Of a DNA stretch of 64,000 bases, positions 55,006-64,000 are shown in pieces. The position numbers were made by a program, and so were the translations under genes. Position 1 is the stretch's first letter, and the number at the start of each line of letters is the position of its first letter. The notes under the pieces were generated by a model that saw nothing but the letters and a program-made list of their open reading frames with translations, was not told the DNA's origin and made no database searches. Origin of the DNA: Paenibacillus sp. FSL H7-0737 (GTDB lineage Bacteria; Bacillota; Bacilli; Paenibacillales; Paenibacillaceae); the NCBI RefSeq assembly GCF_000758545.1, contig NZ_CP009279.1, forward strand, positions 3,410,001 through 3,474,000. The letters are read 5' to 3'.

Positions 55006-56283
55006 ATGAGTAAACAGGATCAAGAGTTTTCGTGGCAAGCGGTGCCGAAAACGCAGAGAAATCATTTTGGAAAGACGTTCTCCGTCATGTTAGCATTCAC
55101 TTTCTTTTCCGCAAGCATGTTGGCAGGGGGAACGTTAGGGGTCAGTTTGACATTCATGGAGTTCATTGGAATCGTGCTTGCCGGTAATCTGGCACTCGGC
55201 ATCTATACCGGAGCACTGGCACATATCGCTGCCAAAACAGGTCTTTCCACGCATTTGCTTGCAAAATATGCGTTCGGTGAAAAAGGCTCGTACCTTCCTT
55301 CTTTCCTGCTTGGCTTCACACAGGTCGGATGGTTCGGTGTCGGTGTAGCCATGTTCGCGGTACCGGTCGCCAGAGCGATGGACTGGAATGTGTACCTTTT
55401 GATCTTCGTGTTTGGTCTCGCAATGACGGCATCAGCCATCTTCGGCATGAAGTCGCTCGTCATTCTGGGTTATATAGCAGTTCCGGCCATTGCTATTCTC
55501 GGTGGTTACTCAGTGTTCGAAGGAGTAAACACGCTGGGTGGTCTGCAAGGGTTGCTCGATTACACACCAACAGAGTCGCTCACCGCAGCAGCAGCATTGA
55601 CCATTTGTATCGGGTCATTCATTAGCGGCGGAACGTTGACGCCCGATTTTGCCCGGTTTGCCAGAACCTCCCGGCAGGCGGTTACTGCAACGGTCATTTC
55701 GTTCTTTCTAGGGAACTCACTTATGTTTCTCTTCGGTGCAGTCGGCGCAATGGCTTATAATTTGGCAGATATCTCGGAGGTCATGTTCCTGCAAGGATTG
55801 CTCATTCCTGCGATCATCGTACTGGGGCTGAACATCTGGACAACTAACGATAACGCACTTTACGCTTCCGGGCTGGGCTTTGCCAATATCACTAAAATTT
55901 CGAAAAAGTTTTTCGTTATCGTTAACGGCATCGTGGGTACCGTATTTGCCATGTGGATGTACAACAATTTCGTTGGTTTCCTGAATGTGCTGGGCGCGGC
56001 GATACCGTCCATCGGGGCGATCATCATCGCAGACTATTTTATTGTGAAGCGCAGAAACTATAAACCATTTGCCGACATGACTTTCAAAAATGTAAACTGG
56101 ATCGCGATGGTGGCTTGGGTTATCGGCGTGGCCTTCGCCCAGCTGGCTCCAGGAATAACACCACTTAATGCACTGATTGGAACAGCGGTTGTATACACTG
56201 TGATAATGCTGATCGTTGCTAAGAAAGAATCCAAAGAAATGGGGAATAAAAATGATTATACAGAACGCAAAATTGCGGGGTAA
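55006..56283 (+). CDS. codB: CodB, cytosine permease (NCS1 family)
   Basis: A 425-residue permease with 12 membrane segments. The NCS1 pattern is clear: [39 protein letters not shown] at the N-terminus, [16 protein letters not shown], and [18 protein letters not shown]. It imports cytosine with protons or sodium. GGGGG lies before the ATG. It overlaps codA by 32 bases and is controlled by the PyrR-type attenuator upstream. Confidence 0.9.
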   Translation: MSKQDQEFSWQAVPKTQRNHFGKTFSVMLAFTFFSASMLAGGTLGVSLTFMEFIGIVLAGNLALGIYTGALAHIAAKTGLSTHLLAKYAFGEKGSYLPSFLLGFTQVGWFGVGVAMFAVPVARAMDWNVYLLIFVFGLAMTASAIFGMKSLVILGYIAVPAIAILGGYSVFEGVNTLGGLQGLLDYTPTESLTAAAALTICIGSFISGGTLTPDFARFARTSRQAVTATVISFFLGNSLMFLFGAVGAMAYNLADISEVMFLQGLLIPAIIVLGLNIWTTNDNALYASGLGFANITKISKKFFVIVNGIVGTVFAMWMYNNFVGFLNVLGAAIPSIGAIIIADYFIVKRRNYKPFADMTFKNVNWIAMVAWVIGVAFAQLAPGITPLNALIGTAVVYTVIMLIVAKKESKEMGNKNDYTERKIAG

Positions 56284-57520
56284 AGAAGGTTTATGGAATA
56301 TTGTTGTGAAAGATGGGAAGTTTGAGCTTATCACGCAGTCAATGGAGCTAACTGCGAATGAGGAAGTAATTGATGTTAACGGCTCACTTGTGCTGCCACC
56401 GTTCATTGAACCTCATATTCACTTGGATACAACGTTAACAGCAGGTGAGCCGGAATGGAATTTGAGCGGAACACTGTTTGAAGGCATCCAGCGTTGGTCA
56501 GAACGCAAGGCCTTCCTGACGCATGAAGACGTCAAAACGCGTTCCAAAACTGCATTGAAGTGGCAGATCGCGCAGGGTATCCAGCATGTACGAACACATG
56601 TAGACGTTACTGATCCAAGTTTGACCGCCGTTAAAGCGATGCTTGAAGTGAAAGAAGAAATGGCACCGTTCATTGACATCCAGCTTGTCGCTTTTCCACA
56701 GGAAGGTATTCACTCCTTCCCGAACGGTGTGGAATTACTAGAAGAGTCGCTGAAAATGGGTGTTGACGTGGTGGGTGGTATTCCACACTTCGAATTCACA
56801 AGAGAATATGGCGTCGATTCGATGAAGGTTGCGTTTGACCTCGCTGAAAAATACGACCGTCTGATCGATATCCATTGCGACGAAATCGATGACGAGCAAT
56901 CCCGTTTCTTGGAAGTTGTAGCCAAAGAAGCTTACGAACGCGGGCTTGGCTCCCGTACGACAGCAAGCCACACGACGGCGATGGGGTCATACAATGATGC
57001 ATATACGTACAAATTGTTTAGATTACTGAAGATGGCTGACCTAAATTTCGTCTCCAATCCTCTGGTTAACATCCATCTGCAGGGACGCTTTGACACTTAT
57101 CCGAAAAGAAGAGGATTAACTCGCGTCAAAGAACTGCTGGAAGCGGGACTTAATGTATGCTTCGGTCACGATGACATTTTTGATCCATGGTATCCGCTTG
57201 GCACAGGCAATATGCTTCAGGTGCTGCACATGGGTATTCATGCTTCTCAGCTGCTTGGATACGATCAAATCGTAAATTCAATCGATCTTATTACGAAAAA
57301 TAGCGCAAGAACGTTGAATATCGAGGATATGTATGGCATTGAAGTAGGTAAACCTGCCAACTTCATCGTTCTTGAAGCAGAGAACGAGTATGAGACCATT
57401 CGTAAACAGGCCGGAGTACTTTATTCGTTCAGAGCCGGCCGCAAAATCGCGGAAACAAAGCCGCGGGACACTTCGATCATTCTTGAGAACGGTTCGGAGA
57501 AGATTACTTTCAATAAATAA
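56252..57520 (+). CDS. codA: CodA, cytosine deaminase
   Basis: A 422-residue amidohydrolase converting cytosine to uracil and ammonia. Metal ligands are His55 and His57 (EPHIHLDTT), His208 (DIHCDEIDD, with the catalytic Glu three residues on), the His of [12 protein letters not shown], and Asp307 in [14 protein letters not shown]; the last corresponds to Asp313 of E. coli CodA. ATG 56252 is chosen for the GGGG site at normal spacing; it starts within codB, so the two are coupled. Uracil made here feeds UMP salvage, consistent with PyrR control. Confidence 0.92.
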   Translation: MIIQNAKLRGKEGLWNIVVKDGKFELITQSMELTANEEVIDVNGSLVLPPFIEPHIHLDTTLTAGEPEWNLSGTLFEGIQRWSERKAFLTHEDVKTRSKTALKWQIAQGIQHVRTHVDVTDPSLTAVKAMLEVKEEMAPFIDIQLVAFPQEGIHSFPNGVELLEESLKMGVDVVGGIPHFEFTREYGVDSMKVAFDLAEKYDRLIDIHCDEIDDEQSRFLEVVAKEAYERGLGSRTTASHTTAMGSYNDAYTYKLFRLLKMADLNFVSNPLVNIHLQGRFDTYPKRRGLTRVKELLEAGLNVCFGHDDIFDPWYPLGTGNMLQVLHMGIHASQLLGYDQIVNSIDLITKNSARTLNIEDMYGIEVGKPANFIVLEAENEYETIRKQAGVLYSFRAGRKIAETKPRDTSIILENGSEKITFNK

Positions 57521-57565
57521 TTGAATGAAGTATGTGCTCCATCAAGCAGAACCTGCTTTTTAGCC

Positions 57566-57645
57566 AAAAATCCCCTCATGATAGTCAGGAATATATGAGA
57601 TCACGTGAATGTGAACTCTTCCTGTATATATGGGGGATTTTTTTT
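57566..57645 (+). terminator. Rho-independent terminator of codBA
   Basis: Long interrupted stem: AAAAATCCCC at the base pairs with GGGGGATTTT, inner AGGAATATA with TGTATATA-type pairing, then eight T. Confidence 0.75.
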
Positions 57646-57844
57646 GATTCTTGTGTTTGACCATTTTTCTATTGCAGGACGTTCCGGACCTAAACTCCAG
57701 TATCACTAAGACTTTTTTCATAGCTTATTTCCAAGATTCGACCTTGTTTTCACCCACTGTATAGGCCGAAAGTATAAATTTACAACACTTTACAAAAATC
57801 TATGTTTTTCCTAATCCTTATGAGATAGCATATTAGACGAAAGC

Positions 57845-57872
57845 GGTGGACAATTATGGAAAAATCCACCGA
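57845..57872 (+). promoter_or_regulatory. Hairpin in the leader of the large secreted protein gene
   Basis: CGGTGGA-N14-TCCACCG, perfect 7-bp arms, ending 10 bases before the AAGGAGG site. A possible promoter is TTTACA (57789-57794), 17 bases, TAATCC. 57646-57788 shows nothing else I can name. Confidence 0.5.
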
Positions 57873-57895
57873 TCTATATCTTAAGGAGGAAGAAT

Positions 57896-60800
57896 ATGAA
57901 GGAGAAGCGTTCAGGTTTGAATAAGAAGCTGCTAAAAAGCATGCTGGTTGCATCTGTTGCCGTACCCCTGCATTTGTTCGCATTCGGAGCCGGCTCGGCG
58001 ATATACGCTGAGGGGCCAAGCGACCCCGCCCCATTCATTGAAGCCAAAGTGGTCAACGAGCATGCAGGCCAGAAAATTCTGTTTGACAATACCCACGCGC
58101 AGACGGCCGGAGCGGCCGACTGGGTTATTGATGGCGCTTTTTCCGATTTTGGCAATGCGCTTGCGCAAGAAGGCTATTACGTTAAAGAGCTTCGTAAGAC
58201 CACTCCGATTACGCTAGGCGATCTTTCCAGCTATGACGTCTTCGTCGTGGCCGAATCTAACATTCCATATAAATCCAGCGAGCAGGCAGCTATGGCGGAA
58301 TACGTGGAGAATGGCGGCAGCATCTTCTTCATCGGCGATCATTACAATGCGGACCGCAATAAGAACCGCTGGGACGGCAATGAGGCATTCAACGGTTACC
58401 GCCGTGGAGCTTGGGACAACCCAGCCAAAGGCATGAGCACCGAAGAGGCCAGTTCCGCGGCAATGCAAGGCGTGGTCAGCTCCGATTGGCTGGCGGAAGA
58501 GTTCGGTGTCCGGTTCCGCTTCAATGCGCTAGGTGACATTAACGCGACCAACATCGTGGCTCCCGATCAGGCCTTCGGTATTACATCAGGAGTATCAAGT
58601 GTAGCCATGCATGCCGGCTCCACGCTGGCAATCCTCGACCCGACCCGGGCGAAGGGCATCGTCTATCTGCCGAAAACCAACAATGCTTGGGGCAATGCGG
58701 TGGACCAAGGTGTCTACAATGGCGGCGGCGTAGCGGAAGGTCCTTATGTAGCCGTGGCGAAAAAAGGTGCCGGCAAAGCTGCCTTTCTCGGCGACTCCTC
58801 CCCAGTTGAGGATGCCACACCGAAGTATTTGCGCGAGGATACCGGTGCCAAAAAAACGACTTACGATGGCTTCAAGGAGGCTGACGATGCTGAGCTCCTG
58901 GTGAACACCGTTAACTGGCTCGCCGAACAAGAGAGCTATACGGATTTCACCAAGGTAAGTGGCCTGACGCTGGATCAGCCGACGCAGCTGCTGCCGTTCG
59001 AAGAGCCGGCGCTTTCCACCGAGCCGCAGCCAGAGCCATGGGCCGCTCCGAATGCCGGCTACAAATGGTTTGACCGCACCAGCTACAAGGCGGGCTCTTA
59101 CGGCGGACCGGCGGCTACTGCAAGCGCGGTGTACAATTTCACGCACCAAACGGTGCTGCCGAACGCGCAGGATTTCCAGATTCGTATCAGCGCAGATAAT
59201 CTCCCTGCCAATACGAGCGTATCAGGATTCCAATTGGGTATCTACCAGGTGAGTAGCGGTGCCCAGATCGCCAAGATCCAGAACAGTGACGGCACTTGGC
59301 CGAGTAGCTATGCTTACAGCGCCAACTTTAGCCTGACTTCAGACTTGAACGGCCATGCCTACAAAGATCTGACCGTGCAGATCAAACCGGGCACCACGGC
59401 TGCATCCAATCTGCGTCTGCGCCAGAACGGAACGAACCTGAAGACCGAATCAGTAACGCTCGGTAACGTCCCAGCAGAACCGCTTCCGGACGAGGAAGAT
59501 CCAATTCCGGCGACCGTTTCCATCGGCGAAGCCCGGACCAAGATCATTGGATCCTTGGTGACGGTTGAGGGGATCGTAACGACTGAGCCGGGTATTTTCG
59601 GCGGGCAAACCTTTTATCTGCAGGATGAGACCGGCGGACTTTATGTCTACCAGAGCCAAAGTGGATTCCATGCAGGCGATACGGTCAAGGTAACAGCGTC
59701 CACGGCGCTGTACAATTCGGAGCTAGAGTTGACCGAAGTTGTGCAGATCGAGAAGACCGGCACAGCGAAGCTGCCCGAGTCCGTTGACGTACCGGCTGTG
59801 AACGATACCAATCAAGGTCAGCTGCTCAAGCTTAAAGACGTGAAAGTGACGAATATTATCACAGCCACTCCAAGCGGTTCCTTTGAATTTGACGCCATCG
59901 CCGATGGCGGGACAAGCAATCACATCCGGGTGGATGCCCGGACGGGCATCACGAAAGACAGCTTCCCTTATGCGGAAGGACAGAAGCTCGATATTACGGG
60001 CGTAGCCGCGATCTTCAAAGACGTATACCAACTCAAGCCTAGAAGTCTCGGAGACTTCAGCATTGTGGAAGAAGTGGGGGCTCCGGTAACGACGGCAACC
60101 CTGTCGGCAAATCCGAACGCTGCCGGCTGGTTGAACCAGCCCACCGAAGTAACCCTGAAGGCCGACTCTGATACAGCTAAGGTTTATTACTCGCTGAACG
60201 GCGGTGCGGAAGCCGTATACAGCACTCCGTTGGCCGTAAGCAAAGATGGACGGCATACGCTGTCTTATCATGCGGTTTCGGGCAAGGGAAAGGTGGAAGA
60301 AACTAAGACACTGAGCCTTAATATCGACACGGTTTCACCGACAGCGGAGCTGACGGAGTCCGGTCATGCGGTTGGCGATGTGGAGGAGGAAGCCCAGCTT
60401 AAGTTTGTATTGGCTGCCGAAGATAATCTGTCTGGCGTCACCTCCAAGCAGCTTCTGCTGGATGGACAGCCCATAGCTGACGGACAGACCCTGAATGCTG
60501 CGGAGCTGGGTGCCGGGTCCCATACTGTAAACTACGTCGTGACCGACGCCGCAGGCAACACTGCCGAAAAGAGCTACACGTTCCAAATTACTGGCGGAGC
60601 GGCGCTTGCAACTGACAAGCCTGGACAGCCAGTGTTGTCTTCGAACAGCGGCTACGGTTATGGACTCAGTGACGGTAACTTTACCGTCACCATGAACCTC
60701 TGGTGGGGCAATAACGCTACCAGCTACATGCTTTATGAGAATGGCACACTGATCGATTCCAAGTCTCTGAAGGATGTATCTCCTTCCGCGCAGACGGCAA

Positions 60801-61192
60801 GCACAGCGCTTTACGGTAAGCCGAATGGCACCTATATATACACAGTGGAGCTAACCAACAAATACGGCACAACCAAGAGCCAGCCGCTCACGGTGACGAT
60901 CCGCGATGCCGCACCGGGCAAGCCGGTCCTGGCCCATGACAACTGGGACGGAGATGGCTCTTATAAAGTAACGATGAATCTGTGGTGGGGCACTAATGCC
61001 ACAGAGTACCGCCTTTATGAGAACGGGCAACTGATCGACACGCAAGCGCTAAACGCCAACACGCCTTCGGCGCAGAGTGCTACGACTGACGTCACTGGTC
61101 GCGCTTCCGGCAATTATGAATACCGGGCGGAGCTGGTTAATGCAGCGGGAGAGACCATAAGTGATATCATCAAGGTAACCGTCAACAAATAA
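57896..61192 (+). CDS. Large multidomain secreted protein, function unknown
   Basis: A 1098-residue exported protein. Signal peptide 1-38 (ends AIYAEG). Residues about 55-350 form a glutamine-amidotransferase-like (DUF4350/GIFT-type) domain: [61 protein letters not shown]. Then a beta region (390-520), an OB-fold of the type found with extracellular nucleases (538-720: [25 protein letters not shown]), a chitobiase-C-terminal-like domain (733-810), an Ig-like domain (812-900) and two FN3-like repeats homologous to chitinase N-terminal domains (907-1098; [20 protein letters not shown] and [20 protein letters not shown]). No nuclease domain is seen. Its base composition is visibly richer in G+C than the flanking genes. 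Likely binds polymers or DNA outside the cell. Confidence 0.8.
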   Translation: MKEKRSGLNKKLLKSMLVASVAVPLHLFAFGAGSAIYAEGPSDPAPFIEAKVVNEHAGQKILFDNTHAQTAGAADWVIDGAFSDFGNALAQEGYYVKELRKTTPITLGDLSSYDVFVVAESNIPYKSSEQAAMAEYVENGGSIFFIGDHYNADRNKNRWDGNEAFNGYRRGAWDNPAKGMSTEEASSAAMQGVVSSDWLAEEFGVRFRFNALGDINATNIVAPDQAFGITSGVSSVAMHAGSTLAILDPTRAKGIVYLPKTNNAWGNAVDQGVYNGGGVAEGPYVAVAKKGAGKAAFLGDSSPVEDATPKYLREDTGAKKTTYDGFKEADDAELLVNTVNWLAEQESYTDFTKVSGLTLDQPTQLLPFEEPALSTEPQPEPWAAPNAGYKWFDRTSYKAGSYGGPAATASAVYNFTHQTVLPNAQDFQIRISADNLPANTSVSGFQLGIYQVSSGAQIAKIQNSDGTWPSSYAYSANFSLTSDLNGHAYKDLTVQIKPGTTAASNLRLRQNGTNLKTESVTLGNVPAEPLPDEEDPIPATVSIGEARTKIIGSLVTVEGIVTTEPGIFGGQTFYLQDETGGLYVYQSQSGFHAGDTVKVTASTALYNSELELTEVVQIEKTGTAKLPESVDVPAVNDTNQGQLLKLKDVKVTNIITATPSGSFEFDAIADGGTSNHIRVDARTGITKDSFPYAEGQKLDITGVAAIFKDVYQLKPRSLGDFSIVEEVGAPVTTATLSANPNAAGWLNQPTEVTLKADSDTAKVYYSLNGGAEAVYSTPLAVSKDGRHTLSYHAVSGKGKVEETKTLSLNIDTVSPTAELTESGHAVGDVEEEAQLKFVLAAEDNLSGVTSKQLLLDGQPIADGQTLNAAELGAGSHTVNYVVTDAAGNTAEKSYTFQITGGAALATDKPGQPVLSSNSGYGYGLSDGNFTVTMNLWWGNNATSYMLYENGTLIDSKSLKDVSPSAQTASTALYGKPNGTYIYTVELTNKYGTTKSQPLTVTIRDAAPGKPVLAHDNWDGDGSYKVTMNLWWGTNATEYRLYENGQLIDTQALNANTPSAQSATTDVTGRASGNYEYRAELVNAAGETISDIIKVTVNK

Positions 61193-61258
61193 TACGATGA
61201 GCGTTTAAATCTTGTAAGAAGTATTCCAAGGTGTTGCATACCTATTTGCTGTTGATCC

Positions 61259-61298
61259 AGGAGGTGCTTATATCTTTCAGATATAACGCCTCCTTTTT
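61259..61298 (+). terminator. Rho-independent terminator
   Basis: Arms AGGAGGTGCTTATATCT and AGATATAACGCCTCCT with T-run. Confidence 0.9.
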
Positions 61299-61411
61299 GA
61301 CTTGTTCATATTCCGTTCATATTGTCGTCACGATGAGTACATCTTGATTGATTACACTTTGAATATGTCGTCAAGGCGGCACTTCAGATACAGGGACAAG
61401 GAAGGGAAGAG

Positions 61412-62398
61412 ATGAACGTGGCAAATAAGGTGGAATTAAAAACAACAGGGACTAAGAGCCACAAGAAACGGAACCTATGGTTAAAAATAATCGGAGGTAT
61501 TGTAGGGGCGCTCGTGTTGTTCATGGGCATCGTTTTTATCGTTGATTCTATTAGCGATGGGGTAGAGAAAAAGAAAATCGAATCGTATGGCCAGTATGTC
61601 AATGTGGATGGGAAAAAAATGAATGTGCTTATTCAAGGCAGCGGAGAACAAACGGTTGTACTCCTACCGGGACAAGGAACCCCGACGCCTGCACTTGATT
61701 TCAAATTGCTGATCGATGAAATTACCCCTAATTATAAAGTCGTGGTGGTCGAGCCTTTCGGTTATGGTTTGAGCGATGAAACCGAGAAGGAGAGAACGAC
61801 TGAGAATATAGTAAGTGAGGTTCACGAAGCAGTGCAGCAACTGGGTTTAGACCGTTACATTCTAATGGGACATTCCATCGCGGGACTTTACGGAGCGACC
61901 TATGTGAACACATATCCGGATGAAGTTCTTGCTTTTGTCGGCATCGATAGCAGCGTTCCCAATCAACCCGGAATGGATGTCAAATTACCTTTGAACGCCA
62001 TGAAATTTCTTCAAAAATCAGGTCTAATGAGATTGGTCCAAAAAGTGAGCGGAGATCCCTATGAATCGCTTGCGTTCGATGAGCATACCAAAGAACAGAT
62101 GCGTTTGATTTCGAATCAAGTCGCGACCAATCCAACGTTGATGAATGAACTTAGCCACCTCGGTTCCAATTTTAAAAATGGAGAAAAACTCACAATGCCA
62201 AAAGACTTGCCGTTGCTTCTCTTCGTTCAATCGAATAATGAGCACAATAAACAGTGGATTCCGCTTCATGAAGAGCAAGTCAAACAATCCGCACAGGGAA
62301 AAATGATCCCGATGGAAGGTTCTCATTACCTGCATCATACAAAATACAAAGAAATCGCTGAGGAATTCAAAGCTTACATGAAACAAATTCAATTGTAG
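61412..62398 (+). CDS. Membrane-anchored alpha/beta hydrolase
   Basis: A 328-residue protein with an N-terminal cytoplasmic tail and one membrane helix (IIGGIVGALVLFMGIVFIVDSI), then an alpha/beta hydrolase domain facing outward. The nucleophile elbow is GHSIAG (Ser155) and the catalytic His is in MEGSHYLHH near the C-terminus; the oxyanion region is LLPGQGTPTPAL. The substrate is unknown. GGGAAGAG precedes the ATG. The TetR gene that follows on the opposite strand may be linked in function. Confidence 0.85.
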   Translation: MNVANKVELKTTGTKSHKKRNLWLKIIGGIVGALVLFMGIVFIVDSISDGVEKKKIESYGQYVNVDGKKMNVLIQGSGEQTVVLLPGQGTPTPALDFKLLIDEITPNYKVVVVEPFGYGLSDETEKERTTENIVSEVHEAVQQLGLDRYILMGHSIAGLYGATYVNTYPDEVLAFVGIDSSVPNQPGMDVKLPLNAMKFLQKSGLMRLVQKVSGDPYESLAFDEHTKEQMRLISNQVATNPTLMNELSHLGSNFKNGEKLTMPKDLPLLLFVQSNNEHNKQWIPLHEEQVKQSAQGKMIPMEGSHYLHHTKYKEIAEEFKAYMKQIQL

Positions 62399-62409
62399 GG
62401 TTGATAATT

Positions 62410-62450
62410 AAACTGCGGAGCCGAACTTGGTTCCGTAGTTTCTTTATTTT
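62410..62450 (+). terminator. Rho-independent terminator
   Basis: AAACTGCGGAGCC pairs with GGTTCCGTAGTTT (one mismatch), then a T-rich tail. Confidence 0.75.
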
Positions 62451-62478
62451 TTCCATTTAAAAAACAATTTATCAAATC

Positions 62479-63114
62479 TTATTCCTGAGACATTGGAGTT
62501 TGGTATACATCGAGACAAATCTTGGTCATCTCATCAATGGATTTTGCAAAGTCGGATTGTATCCATTTGAGGAGAACATTATAGAGGGCCCCCGCTTTAA
62601 AGTATATTCGGTACACATTTTCATCGCTTTTGTCGTGAGCAGTAGAGAGCATCATTTCATTCAAGCAATCCAGAATTACATCATCAAATTTTGCGCTTTG
62701 AAGTGCTTTGTAGATGTTCCGCTGCTGAAAAACAACTTCAAAAAGCACACTGATAAATTTTTGAGGTTCTTTAGCTTTGCCTGTTAATTCATTGGTGTAA
62801 GGTAAGAGTTTTAGATTAATTTCGAAAATAAGCGAATCGACCAAATCCACCAGGATCTCTTGCTTGGAGGAATAGTTGTTGTAATAGGCCGTTCGAGAGA
62901 CCCCTGCACGCTTCACAATATCGGTGATGGTAATTTTGTTAAAAGGCTGTTCCTGGATCAAGTAGACTAATGCCGTGCAGATGGCTTCTCTTGTCAAGCG
63001 GTTGGTTTCTTTATTGGAACGATGCTGAGAGGTATTCGGACTATATAATTCATGATTTGAGATGACATTTCCCCTCCGTTTGTACATTCTGGTGTTCGTT
63101 TTATTGTTTTTCAT
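62479..63114 (-). CDS. TetR/AcrR family regulator
   Basis: A regulator of about 200 residues. The TetR helix-turn-helix is FNKITITDIVKRAGVSRTAYYNNYSSKQEILVDLVD; the rest is the helical domain with the C-terminal form seen in DhaS-like proteins. The reading frame is open further upstream, but that extension runs into the divergent gene and lacks family features. ATG 63114 (211 residues) and ATG 63087 (202 residues) are both possible. It lies divergent to the peptidase gene at 63194, which it may control. Confidence 0.8.
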   Translation of the reverse strand: MKNNKTNTRMYKRRGNVISNHELYSPNTSQHRSNKETNRLTREAICTALVYLIQEQPFNKITITDIVKRAGVSRTAYYNNYSSKQEILVDLVDSLIFEINLKLLPYTNELTGKAKEPQKFISVLFEVVFQQRNIYKALQSAKFDDVILDCLNEMMLSTAHDKSDENVYRIYFKAGALYNVLLKWIQSDFAKSIDEMTKICLDVYQTPMSQE

Positions 63115-63193
63115 GAGTCTTTTCAATATGCTAAAACCATAAGGCATTACAAATGTAATGTCAAAATAGTAGTAGATACAATGGGAGGGCGTC

Positions 63194-64000
63194 ATGTTAG
63201 AAAACTTATATAGACGATTGTCAGCGGGGCTGCTTTTGATCCTAGCACTTTGTGCTACGGTATTCATTGGCAAAGAAACGGTAATCTCGATAGTGACCAT
63301 TACCCTTTTGTTAGCGGAATTAGGCATCTCTTTTTTACTTTTAAAGAAGCGTGAAAAGTTACATGTGGTGTTAATTAGTGCGATGGTGGCAGAAGGGTTG
63401 TACTTACTGACAAGAGAATTTTGGCTGCTTGCGCTTTCTATCTTGCTGCTGATCGTAGCGGGCATATGGAGAGGACTCTTTGGACAAAAGGTGCGCAGTA
63501 GAGTCACTCCATTGATAGTGGTTCGTAAAGTGTTAATCAGCATTGCTGCTCTTATCGTTACTGCACTTTGGGGTATTGGAATCTATGCAAAACCTATTAC
63601 AACACCTGTGGCATTACCAACTGATGCGGCTGTGACGATCGATGAACGTAAATTGGATTCTGCAGCAGTGATGCTGAAGGATATTGAAGTAATGAATTCT
63701 TTTGGAAGCCGTACAACAGGATCTGAGGGTCATAATCAATTTATTTCATGGCTGGAGCAACAGGTAACAGATATGGGGCTGAAAGTTTATCGTGATCACT
63801 ATACTTTTGACCGATGGGAAGAAAAGAGCAGCTCTTTAATGATTGATCAGCAATCAATTCATGTCTCTTCAGCTTTTCCTTATTCCGGGGAAACTGACGA
63901 AAATGGGGTAACAGGGGAGCTGGTATATACGAAGCGTGGTGAGTATGACCAGGCCAGCGGAAAAATTGCTGTCATTGAAATCGAGAATTTCAGAAATTTC
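63194..64000 (+). CDS. Membrane-bound M28-type aminopeptidase, 5' part only
   Basis: GGGAGGG precedes ATG 63194, and the frame is open to the window edge (269 codons). Four membrane helices come first (SAGLLLILALCATVFIG; TITLLLAELGISFLLL; LLALSILLLIVAGIW; ISIAALIVTALWGIGIY), then an outer domain starting MLKDIEVMNSFGSRTTGSEGHNQFISWLEQQVTDMGLKVYRDHYTF, the usual opening of M28 zinc peptidases. The metal ligands would lie beyond the edge. A fragment of a related gene is found at 45133-45210. Confidence 0.75.
   Translation, partial: MLENLYRRLSAGLLLILALCATVFIGKETVISIVTITLLLAELGISFLLLKKREKLHVVLISAMVAEGLYLLTREFWLLALSILLLIVAGIWRGLFGQKVRSRVTPLIVVRKVLISIAALIVTALWGIGIYAKPITTPVALPTDAAVTIDERKLDSAAVMLKDIEVMNSFGSRTTGSEGHNQFISWLEQQVTDMGLKVYRDHYTFDRWEEKSSSLMIDQQSIHVSSAFPYSGETDENGVTGELVYTKRGEYDQASGKIAVIEIENFRNF

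Noticed and set aside
58214..60586. Several long antisense open frames (for example 58595-59149 and 59723-60271, minus strand)
   Set aside because: They are by-products of the high G+C of the plus-strand gene, have no ribosome-binding sites, and resemble nothing I know.
63115..63543. N-terminal extension of the TetR gene across the divergent peptidase gene
   Set aside because: TetR proteins of this group start just before the helix-turn-helix, and the extension is antisense to a well-supported gene.

Overview
The window looks like chromosomal DNA of a low-to-moderate G+C Gram-positive spore-former of the Bacillales, most likely Paenibacillus or a close relative. This is inferred from strong GGAGG ribosome-binding sites, frequent TTG/GTG starts, sigma-A promoters (TTGACA-N17-TATAAT type), many hairpin+T-run terminators, 7-1-7 Fur boxes, a PyrR-type attenuator, and carbohydrate-active and copper-amine-oxidase-like secreted proteins. 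No rRNA, tRNA, CRISPR array, transposase or phage gene was seen.

Layout. 0-7.6 kb: small accessory genes (NAD-binding protein, GNAT, MFS exporter, GIY-YIG, DUF6530-like protein plus a decayed copy of it, AraC/EamA pair, CsaA, aminoglycoside-phosphotransferase-like protein). 7.7-19.3 kb: secreted GH85 endoglycosidase, rifamycin phosphotransferase, VOC protein, GntR regulator, lone ABC ATPase, AraC regulator and GH78 rhamnosidase; the GH85, Rph and GH78 genes carry inactivating lesions. 19.3-29 kb: regulator/target pairs with visible operators (TetR/epimerase, PadR/SGNH esterase, MarR/MATE) and a LysR/SDR pair. 29-31 kb: divergent birA and bioY with a BirA operator. 31-36 kb: Mga-type regulator, a DeoD-like phosphorylase with an altered active site, a NCS2 permease and NupC. 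36-41 kb: treA-treP-treR with two palindromic operators. 41-44.4 kb: IclR regulator and an MFS/UPF0303 operon. 44.4-46.6 kb: a graveyard of gene remnants around a COG2345-type (SufR-like) regulator. 46.6-54.6 kb: two HesB-type proteins, then iron genes under Fur boxes (AraC, flavin monooxygenase, ferredoxin-NADP reductase-like protein, two siderophore-binding lipoproteins). 54.6-57.5 kb: codBA behind a PyrR-type attenuator. 57.9-64 kb: a large multidomain secreted protein, an alpha/beta hydrolase, a TetR regulator and the start of a membrane M28-type peptidase.

Genes that seem to work together: trehalose uptake and hydrolysis (36-41 kb); biotin uptake and its sensor (29-31 kb); nucleoside/base uptake and phosphorolysis (31-36 kb); cytosine uptake and deamination tied to pyrimidine status (54.7-57.5 kb); and Fur-controlled iron acquisition (48.3-54.6 kb). 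The most unusual points are an AraC regulator joined in frame to a lipoprotein through a translated, perfect Fur box; a DeoD homologue lacking both Asp204 and Arg217; a Fur-controlled NtaA/DszA-like monooxygenase operon; and repeated minus-one lesions in homopolymers, which raise a sequencing-quality question for the broken genes.
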